A stretch of DNA of 9,289 bases from positions 1-9,289 of the forward strand of contig JAFGIT010000219.1 of the NCBI GenBank assembly GCA_016929465.1. The letters run 5' to 3'. This document shows, piece after piece, positions 1 through 5,502 of this stretch; position 1 is the stretch's first letter; each line of letters starts with the position of its first letter. Made by a program: the position numbers and the translations under genes. The notes beneath the pieces were generated by a model. It had not been told where the DNA came from. It made no database searches and saw only the letters and a list, made by a program, of their open reading frames with translations. The DNA comes from JAFGIT01 sp016929465 [NCBI: Candidatus Coatesbacteria bacterium]. GTDB lineage: Bacteria; B130-G9.

Positions 1-22
1 ATCAAAGCGTCCACCACCTCCC

Positions 23-80
23 TCCCCTCCCCGCCTCGCCGTCGCCGATTTCGGCGACGGAGAGGCGGGGAGGAGATTCT
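23..80. terminator. Long GC-rich stem-loop, possible terminator
   Basis: Bases 26-48 pair with 51-73 with a single mismatch (G38/A61). Two more pairs lie beyond a mismatch at 25/74, which gives a stem of more than 20 bp closed by an A/T loop at 48-51. Only a weak T-rich stretch (ATTCTT, 76-81) follows on the plus strand and there is none on the minus strand. It could terminate a gene lying left of the window or be an intergenic repeat hairpin. The stem is seen directly; the terminator role is inferred. Confidence 0.5.
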
Positions 81-182
81 TGCGTCGCCCCGGCCCCCAG
101 GCTGCGCAAATGCTTGCCTGCGGCTATTCATAATGATCCCCCGTCGGGGGGTACCGAACGACACCAATCACCATCCTATCGC

Positions 183-210
183 TTGCCTGTTCAATCATCT
201 TCGATATAAT
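183..210 (+). promoter_or_regulatory. Sigma70-type promoter for the membrane protein gene
   Basis: TTGCCT at 183-188 (four of six matches to TTGACA) lies 16 bp upstream of a perfect TATAAT at 205-210. Transcription would start near 217 and leave a leader of about 34 bases. A GGGAG ribosome site at 236-240 sits 10 bases before the ATG at 251. The surrounding AT-rich stretch (about 190-240) contrasts with the GC-rich sequence to its left. Confidence 0.6.
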
Positions 211-250
211 GAATCCAGAATTATTCGATTAAATTGGGAGATGTTTGTAG

Positions 251-2188
251 ATGGCGACAGGGCCGGATGGAAGCCGCAACTGGAAGGCGATGAACATCGC
301 CGTTGAATGGTTCCGCGCACTCCCAGAGAGGTTTTCATCTTGGAGAGACAATCCCCCGTGGCGAGGATTTGATGAGCGCCTCAAATACGCCAAATATGAC
401 CCTGAAGATCCCCATCGCAGAATCCTGAAGACTGCCATTAGGGCTTTCTTAATTATGGTAGGGGTAGCCCTTCTATTGTCATCCGTGGTCCAATTTATTC
501 CGCATTTGGACCGTTTCATTGAATCAGCAAGATATTTACAGAGCGCTCTAGCGCAGTCGGTGGCGGCTCTGTTGGCCGTTTGCTTCACTGTCGCATTTGT
601 GACATTTCAGGTTGTTTCATCGAGGCTAACCTCAGGAGCAGCAGCGATCATCCTCCGGAGCCCCGCCCTGCAGAAGATTCTATCAACAGGAGTTTCTACT
701 ATCTTCTTCTCGCTTGCATTTCTGGTGATAATTCCGAAATCCGGCACATGGTTGACTGGATTGGCCATTTCAGCGGCAATCGTCGGAGTACTCGCCGGCG
801 GGTACATTCTTTTTCTGGCTCTTTCTTTCTTCGCCTTCGCGTTGGACTATGTCAGGCAGGAAGTAATCCTGGAAATGCACTCCGGGCTTCTAAAAGAGAT
901 GGAAGAGCAACTCGAGCACGGGAAATGCCTTGAGGCATTGCCTCTTCATCTAAAAGATGAGCTCCACGTACTGGCCGAATTGTGGGTCGAGCATTGTGGG
1001 AAGAACGACCAGAGGGCACGTGACTTGCTACTCAAGATGTTCTCGCAAGGGTACTTGAGGGCCTTTGAAATATTGAGAGATGGTCCTCGCGAGGGCGACA
1101 TATTCGCTACTCGCCTCAAGGCACTATACGCCTACATCGATGAGCTCATTGGAGCACTAGATGAACTGGACTTCCACTGCTCAGGTCATGAGAATCGTGG
1201 CAAGATATGGCTGTCGCCGCTTCTGTCCGTCCTCAGGAGCGGCGGGAAGAGATGCTTGGAATTCCCCACGCCAGCTCCCTTGAGCACTTGGCTTGGTCGT
1301 CTCTCTCAGTTCTATTTGCGCGCTGAAGCATTGAATAGAGAGGCTGCCTTGTCTGAGTGGGGGCGAATGATCTATATTTCAATTGGGAATCTCCATTCTC
1401 AAGCTCTCTATCACATGCCTAATGGCGTCAAATCAGAGGCGTGGTTCCAAGATGGAGTATTTGCGAGACAGCTCCTTGGCAATCTATTCTATTACCTCAA
1501 TGAGGCTTTGCATGCCTGCGTAAGGGAAGGATACACGGGGCTTTGCAGAGGTATCTTGACTAATCAAATGAATCCCTCACTCGACGGAGTAACCTTCCTA
1601 CGGCATACAAAGCCATATAGCGATGACCGGATAATCTCTCTCATCCGATTCGAAAGAAAAATGCTCTGGAGGACAATTCTGAATGTCGGCGGGCATGTTG
1701 CCTATAGGGATTATCAACCGAACTCCGATATGGGTCGATTGCTTGAATTCCTATCATTAGCGACATGCATATTCAGAGGAATCGGGAATGTGGATCTGGA
1801 TGAGCAGGGGTTCTTGGAGATCGCCCTACTCGATGCTCTGAAATCACAAGATCATCACAGATGGGTGCAGGGCAATTATAGTGGGCCATCGCTTCAGGAT
1901 ATAAACATACCGCGCTTCTGGATTCTATTGAGAATCATCTTGGGGGCATGTGGAATATGGTCCGAGAACAATATGATCTGCGAAGGAGTTGTCCATGATT
2001 GGCCAACGCTGAAGCTGGATCTTCAGGGCTTCTTGAGAGAAGCCATTCGGTGGGCACATCAGGATCAAGTTCTACTGGGATTTCGCGACAAGCTTGCCAG
2101 CCGGCGATTGATCCCTAATTCTCACTCATTCCATAGGAGCAGTGACATGCTCAAAGCAAGATTCGAGGAATTGACTCGCACCAATTAA
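251..2188 (+). CDS. Membrane protein of unknown function, DUF2254-like N-terminus
   Basis: A 645-residue protein with no family I can name firmly. Four hydrophobic segments lie near residues 61-83, 99-122, 145-162 and 168-199. A soluble, apparently helical tail of about 440 residues follows, with no catalytic motif I recognise. Segment 2 and the following loop (FTVAFVTFQVVSSRLTSG, residues 112-129, then a short charged stretch and segment 3) resemble the DUF2254 membrane-protein layout, where a membrane helix ends in a VALQLASSQ-like motif. This is a weak match. The ATG at 251 is preferred because GGGAG lies 10 bases upstream. The in-frame ATG at 290 has a purine stretch only 2 bases away. 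The gene is monocistronic with its own promoter. It is visibly more AT-rich than its neighbours and uses AGA, AGG and ATA codons freely, which suggests horizontal acquisition. The reading frame is intact. Confidence 0.8.
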   Translation: MATGPDGSRNWKAMNIAVEWFRALPERFSSWRDNPPWRGFDERLKYAKYDPEDPHRRILKTAIRAFLIMVGVALLLSSVVQFIPHLDRFIESARYLQSALAQSVAALLAVCFTVAFVTFQVVSSRLTSGAAAIILRSPALQKILSTGVSTIFFSLAFLVIIPKSGTWLTGLAISAAIVGVLAGGYILFLALSFFAFALDYVRQEVILEMHSGLLKEMEEQLEHGKCLEALPLHLKDELHVLAELWVEHCGKNDQRARDLLLKMFSQGYLRAFEILRDGPREGDIFATRLKALYAYIDELIGALDELDFHCSGHENRGKIWLSPLLSVLRSGGKRCLEFPTPAPLSTWLGRLSQFYLRAEALNREAALSEWGRMIYISIGNLHSQALYHMPNGVKSEAWFQDGVFARQLLGNLFYYLNEALHACVREGYTGLCRGILTNQMNPSLDGVTFLRHTKPYSDDRIISLIRFERKMLWRTILNVGGHVAYRDYQPNSDMGRLLEFLSLATCIFRGIGNVDLDEQGFLEIALLDALKSQDHHRWVQGNYSGPSLQDINIPRFWILLRIILGACGIWSENNMICEGVVHDWPTLKLDLQGFLREAIRWAHQDQVLLGFRDKLASRRLIPNSHSFHRSSDMLKARFEELTRTN

Positions 2189-2371
2189 CCGAATAATACA
2201 ATATCAGTTAGATCCCGGCCGTTTGGTGTGCATAATTCTCAATTGGTTGCCGTAGAGCTAGATTATAGGATGTCCCGTCAGGCCGCGACAATCCAAAGCG
2301 GCGTCAAGCCACCGCACTTCACGTGGCCTTATCTCCGCGCGTCGACCGATGCCAATCCCCAAGTCCGGGAT

Positions 2372-2400
2372 TTGACACCTCCCGTCAAAATCGCTATAAA
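2372..2400 (+). promoter_or_regulatory. Near-consensus sigma70 promoter for radical SAM gene
   Basis: A perfect TTGACA at 2372-2377 is separated by exactly 17 bp from TATAAA at 2395-2400 (five of six matches to TATAAT). Transcription would start around 2406-2408, giving a leader of roughly 90 bases before the GTG at 2496. This is the best promoter match in the window and suggests robust housekeeping-sigma expression. Confidence 0.75.
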
Positions 2401-2422
2401 CTGCGCTTGAAAGCGTGAGTTT

Positions 2423-2454
2423 GGGCGCTCTTTCGGGCGCTCTCGGGGTTTTTT
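2423..2454 (+). promoter_or_regulatory. Leader stem-loop followed by T6, possible attenuator
   Basis: The octamer GGGCGCTC occurs twice (2423-2430 and 2435-2442), separated by TTTC. Because the octamer is self-complementary if two G-U pairs are allowed, the two copies can form an 8-bp RNA stem with a four-base loop. Six bases (TCGGGG) then separate it from a run of six T at 2449-2454. It lies between the promoter and the start codon of the radical SAM gene. The spacing between stem and T-run is longer than in a classical intrinsic terminator, so attenuation is only a possibility. Confidence 0.35.
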
Positions 2455-2495
2455 GCGGGCATTTGGGCGAACTTGTGGGACCTGGGGCGAGATAA

Positions 2496-3935
2496 GTGAC
2501 GAGTCGCGAGGTTAAGATCCTCTTTGTCAATCCTGGGCGTGGTATATACGACATGCCGCCGCTCGGGGTGTGTTATCTCACTTCATACCTTAGAAAGCAC
2601 GGCCGGGACCGATACAGCGTCCTGCTCGCGGACGAATATGCGGGCCACAACCCGGTCAAGGTCGCGAGGGAATTCGAGCCGGATATCATCGGATTTTCGT
2701 GTGCGACGGCGCAGTACTACCGCGCGACATTGCTTGCAGAAAAAATCCGCGAGTTCAGCAAGGTCCCGTTCATAATCGGCGGCCTGCATCCGACGGCCCT
2801 TCCTGAGCGGGTTATCGAGGAAGGCTTCTTCGATATCGCGGTCATCTCCGAGGGCGAACGCTCCTTCACTCAGCTCGTTGACGCGCTCTCGGCTTCGGAA
2901 TTCTCGATCGACGATGCGGGCCTCGAAAAAGTCCCCGGCGTCTGCTTCATGCACCACGGCGAGATATTCCAGACAGAGCCGCCCGCTTTCATCGACGACC
3001 TGGACACTATCCCGTTCCCCGACAGGTCGCTGCTCGATCTCAAGCACTATCTTCGGCCGAACGCCGCGATCCGCAGCATGATAACCCGCAACACGACGAT
3101 CATGACGTCCCGTGGCTGCCCGTTCCGCTGCATCTACTGCATCTCGGTGCACCGCCGGCAGCTCCGCAAGCACTCGCCCGAATACGTCATCGAGGAGACG
3201 CAAAAGCTGATAAAGGACTACAACCTGGAGGGGCTTTGCATAATCGACGACACGTTCATATTCGACCAGGAGCGTGCGTCGAAGATCGCCGAGATGATGA
3301 TCGAGAAAGGCATCTCGGACCGCCTGAAATGGCCGTGCTACGGGCGTGCAAACATCGTGAGCAAGGCGGAGGATTCGTTCATCGAATTGCTGAAGAAGGC
3401 TGGGATGGCACAGATGGAGTTCGGCTTCGAGAGCGCATCGCCGCGCGTGCTGGAATTTCTCAAGGGCAAGGGTGTGACGCCCGCGGATAACCTGGCGACG
3501 CTAGACACGCTGGAGCGGCTGAATGTGCGGACGCTAGCGACCTTCCTGACAGGCGTCCCGACCGAGACCGCGGAGGAAGTGCAGACGACGGTCGATTTCA
3601 TCCGCCAGAATTTCGAGCGGCTCGCATACTTCGAGATACTGTACCTGGTACCGTATCCGGGGACGAAGGTCTGGGAGCTATATCACATGGACGAGGTCCT
3701 TGCGCCCGACCTCTGGCAGAACTACAAGATTGGGCTCAACAAGCGGTTCCCGGTCGACTCGGAATTCGTGCGCAGCATTGACTACGAGGCCGCGACCAAG
3801 GCCGTCAACGAGGTCCTTTCGATGATGGCAAGAAAGCAGACGCTCTCCTACAACCTGCGCTTCCTACGGGACCGGCTCCGCATCGCGCCGATCGACACGA
3901 TAAAGAAGATCGCAGGGCACCTATTCAGGCGCTGA
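2496..3935 (+). CDS. B12-binding domain radical SAM protein
   Basis: A 479-residue cytoplasmic enzyme with the two-domain layout of cobalamin-dependent radical SAM proteins. Residues 5-135 form the Rossmann-like B12-binding domain: KILFVNPG at the start, a PPLG..YL..YL motif at 21-32, EPDIIGFS at 61-68, IIGGLHPT at 93-100 and a SEGE motif at 118-121. No DxHxxG motif is seen, so cobalamin would not be held through a protein histidine of that type. The radical SAM core begins near 195. GCPFRCIYC (207-215) supplies the CxxxCxxC cysteines C208, C212 and C215 for the 4Fe-4S cluster. Later core motifs include EFGFES (308-313), TGVPTET and VPYPGT. The family includes methyltransferases and cyclases in lipid, pigment and antibiotic pathways; this substrate cannot be told from sequence. 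The start is GTG, with GGGG 8 bases upstream. The gene is transcribed alone and converges on the phosphatase gene. Confidence 0.9.
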   Translation: MTSREVKILFVNPGRGIYDMPPLGVCYLTSYLRKHGRDRYSVLLADEYAGHNPVKVAREFEPDIIGFSCATAQYYRATLLAEKIREFSKVPFIIGGLHPTALPERVIEEGFFDIAVISEGERSFTQLVDALSASEFSIDDAGLEKVPGVCFMHHGEIFQTEPPAFIDDLDTIPFPDRSLLDLKHYLRPNAAIRSMITRNTTIMTSRGCPFRCIYCISVHRRQLRKHSPEYVIEETQKLIKDYNLEGLCIIDDTFIFDQERASKIAEMMIEKGISDRLKWPCYGRANIVSKAEDSFIELLKKAGMAQMEFGFESASPRVLEFLKGKGVTPADNLATLDTLERLNVRTLATFLTGVPTETAEEVQTTVDFIRQNFERLAYFEILYLVPYPGTKVWELYHMDEVLAPDLWQNYKIGLNKRFPVDSEFVRSIDYEAATKAVNEVLSMMARKQTLSYNLRFLRDRLRIAPIDTIKKIAGHLFRR

Positions 3936-4907
3936 TCGACTCCTCCATACGTCGCGCACTATCACTCCGTAACGAAGGCCGTGGTCTGAGACGGTCATCG
4001 CCTCCTGGCCGAATGCGCCGAGCAGCTCGTGCAGTATCGAGAGGCCAGCGTCGATCACCGGCGCACGTCCCTTCGGAAGTCCCGGCACTGCATAACGCTC
4101 CTCCAGCGACATCGCGCCAAGCCTCTCTATGTGCTTCTGAATAGTATCTCTTGGAACCCTCGCCTTGTGCACTCGCATAGGGATATACGGGACTATCTCA
4201 TGCTCCATCGCAACCAGCGTCGTGGCGGAGCCGCCAACTCCGACCATCAGCGGCGACATTTTTACGTCTTTTGTAGTTAAGATGATCCGCTGAGCTTGAG
4301 TGTTCTCGAACTCAGCGCGAATGCCATCTCTTAGCCGCGCCATCTCATCGGGGACGGTCGGATAATTCGTTATGAACCTGTCCGTCAGGACGAGCGATCC
4401 AATCGGCAGACTGACCGCCAGCTCGGGCTTTGCAGGACTCCCGTCCTCCCCAACTCTCGGATGGCCGAAGACTAGCTCGCTGCTGCCACCGCCAACGTCC
4501 ATCACAACGACGGGCCCAGCATAGTTCGAAAGGCCGTGGGTAGCTCCCCAGAAGGTTAGAAGGGCCTCTTCGTCGCCCGAGATCACCTCGACCTCGACGC
4601 CCGTCGCATCGTGGACCTCGTTTATGAATTCTTGACGATTGGGCGCTTTTCTGAGGGCACTCGTCCCGACGACCGAGATACTCGTCGCGCCGACATCCTT
4701 CAGCTTCTGGACGTATTCGATCACCGGCTTCAGCGTTCGCTCGATGCTCTTTCGACGGACCGACGGATCGCTCGCCGTCCCCGCACCGAGCGCCGTGATG
4801 ACGCTCTCGTTGAGCAATTCCCGCATTTTGCCGTCCGTGGTTTTCTCGACCGCGAGGCACAGGACCGAGCCCGTCCCGACGTCTATCGAGCCAAATATCT
4901 CGGACAT
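3921..4907 (-). CDS. Ppx/GppA family phosphatase
   Basis: A 328-residue member of the exopolyphosphatase/guanosine pentaphosphatase family (actin-like ATPase fold). These enzymes remove terminal phosphate from polyphosphate or from pppGpp. The family motifs appear in order: DVGTGS at 9-14 (phosphate-1 loop, with Gly where Asn is usual), TSALRKAPN at 82-90, ISGDEEALLTFWG at 109-121 (the acidic catalytic region), DVGGGSSELVFG at 137-148 (phosphate-2 loop), LPIGSLVLTDRF at 167-178, GVGGSATTL at 223-231, and GRAPVIDAG and VSDHGLRYG near the C-terminus. The length fits the short two-domain form without the helical extension of E. coli Ppx. The frame stays open upstream to 5090, but homology begins at the ATG at 4907. 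That ATG sits 1 base after the stop of the preceding gene, with GGAG about 12 bases upstream. It is last in the operon. Its TAG lies inside the radical SAM gene's end, a 15-bp overlap. Sequence alone does not separate Ppx from GppA activity. Confidence 0.92.
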   Translation of the reverse strand: MSEIFGSIDVGTGSVLCLAVEKTTDGKMRELLNESVITALGAGTASDPSVRRKSIERTLKPVIEYVQKLKDVGATSISVVGTSALRKAPNRQEFINEVHDATGVEVEVISGDEEALLTFWGATHGLSNYAGPVVVMDVGGGSSELVFGHPRVGEDGSPAKPELAVSLPIGSLVLTDRFITNYPTVPDEMARLRDGIRAEFENTQAQRIILTTKDVKMSPLMVGVGGSATTLVAMEHEIVPYIPMRVHKARVPRDTIQKHIERLGAMSLEERYAVPGLPKGRAPVIDAGLSILHELLGAFGQEAMTVSDHGLRYGVIVRDVWRSRSAPE

Positions 4908-4908
4908 A

Positions 4909-5502
4909 TTACTCGAAGACTCCACGATTGATGACTTTGCCGTTTCTATCGAGTACCACGACGTTGACGCCCGGCTCATTCGGCGAGGATGCAACTCGGT
5001 TGACGGCGATGATCGACCTGCCAATGCCCTCGGAATCGCCGATGCTCCTCGCAACGATCTTGCATGGCGAACGGACGCCCGTCTTGCCAATCAAGTCGCC
5101 TTCGTCGATCTCCACTCCGATTTCCTGCACGCCCATCCGCCATGCCGCGGAGCCGAGCTTGGCGTCCATCACGCCGATTATGACGAGAGAGGCACCCCAG
5201 ACGAGATTGATCTCGCGCTGTGCACCGATCCTTATCATTGTGCTCTCGAGCTCTTCCCAGATCTTCTTCGATGGCCTTCCATTGATGGAGACGATGACGA
5301 TGCTCTCCGCTGGGCACGAATTGATGAACTCTCTCAGGGAGAGATCTGAATTCCCCTTGTTGATAGCGATGGGAATGTCCACTCTCGGCTCTGCCGGTCG
5401 CGGAGGCCCAAAGTCAGTCAATTGAAGCGCTGCGACGGTCAAAACGAAGACCGCGAATAGCGCCCATGGTGCGATGACCTTCAGATGGCTCTTCAGGCTC
5501 AT
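4909..5502 (-). CDS. Membrane-anchored ILEI/FAM3-like domain protein, apparently permuted
   Basis: A 197-residue protein with one N-terminal membrane segment (residues 9-27) that would act as an anchor or uncleaved signal, placing the rest outside the inner membrane. The remainder resembles the interleukin-like EMT inducer (ILEI) domain of FAM3 proteins and the POMGnT1 stem, but in swapped order. Residues 53-125 (DLSLREFINSCPAESIVIVS, then IIGVMDAKLGSA at 108-119) match the usual second half, FIE.I.DGTIV...FIG.KGA.PGSA. Residues 160-197, with PGVNVVVLDRNGKVINRGVFE spanning 177-197, match the usual first half, GINVVVLD.KTGEV....FD. The POMGnT1 stem domain is known to bind carbohydrate, so a glycan-binding role beside the polymerase is plausible but inferred. 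The ATG overlaps the polymerase stop (ATGA), and the stop is 1 base before the phosphatase start. The domain call is from memory of the family pattern, not from a search. Confidence 0.7.
   Translation of the reverse strand: MSLKSHLKVIAPWALFAVFVLTVAALQLTDFGPPRPAEPRVDIPIAINKGNSDLSLREFINSCPAESIVIVSINGRPSKKIWEELESTMIRIGAQREINLVWGASLVIIGVMDAKLGSAAWRMGVQEIGVEIDEGDLIGKTGVRSPCKIVARSIGDSEGIGRSIIAVNRVASSPNEPGVNVVVLDRNGKVINRGVFE

Larger units (their letters stand above)
2189..2495. other. Intergenic region, 307 bp
   Basis: The left part (2189-2371) contains no supported gene, no clear terminator for the membrane-protein gene and no obvious repeat. An open frame of 60 codons at 2228-2410 lacks a ribosome site, runs through the promoter and is taken as noise. 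The right part (2372-2495) holds the promoter, leader stem-loop and ribosome site of the radical SAM gene, described separately. Confidence 0.7.

Noticed and set aside
138-151. CCCCC-GTCG-GGGGG mini-hairpin in the left leader region
   Set aside because: It is only 5 bp, with no T-run and no extension of the stem, so it is too short to call as a terminator or operator.
241-306. Small 21-codon ORF starting at ATG 241, overlapping the start of the membrane-protein gene
   Set aside because: Its ATG directly abuts the GGGAG, leaving no spacing for initiation, whereas the ATG at 251 has normal spacing. A leader-peptide role cannot be supported.
2407-2495. Cobalamin riboswitch upstream of the B12-binding radical SAM gene
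   Set aside because: The leader is only about 90 bases and no B12-box-like conserved sequence was recognised.
2583-3203. 206-codon open frame antisense to the radical SAM gene
   Set aside because: The opposite strand encodes clear B12-binding and radical SAM motifs. The antisense product is Arg/Asp/Val-rich with no recognisable motif, typical of GC-rich shadows.
4908-5090. Upstream extension of the phosphatase by 61 codons to 5090
   Set aside because: The extra residues are Arg/Ser-rich, lie out of frame over the ILEI gene and precede the conserved first phosphate-binding motif. The ATG at 4907, just after the upstream stop, is the natural start.
4639-5425. Plus-strand open frames of 236 and 165 codons across the ILEI and phosphatase genes
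   Set aside because: Both real minus-strand genes explain the region. The plus frames lack ribosome sites and family features.
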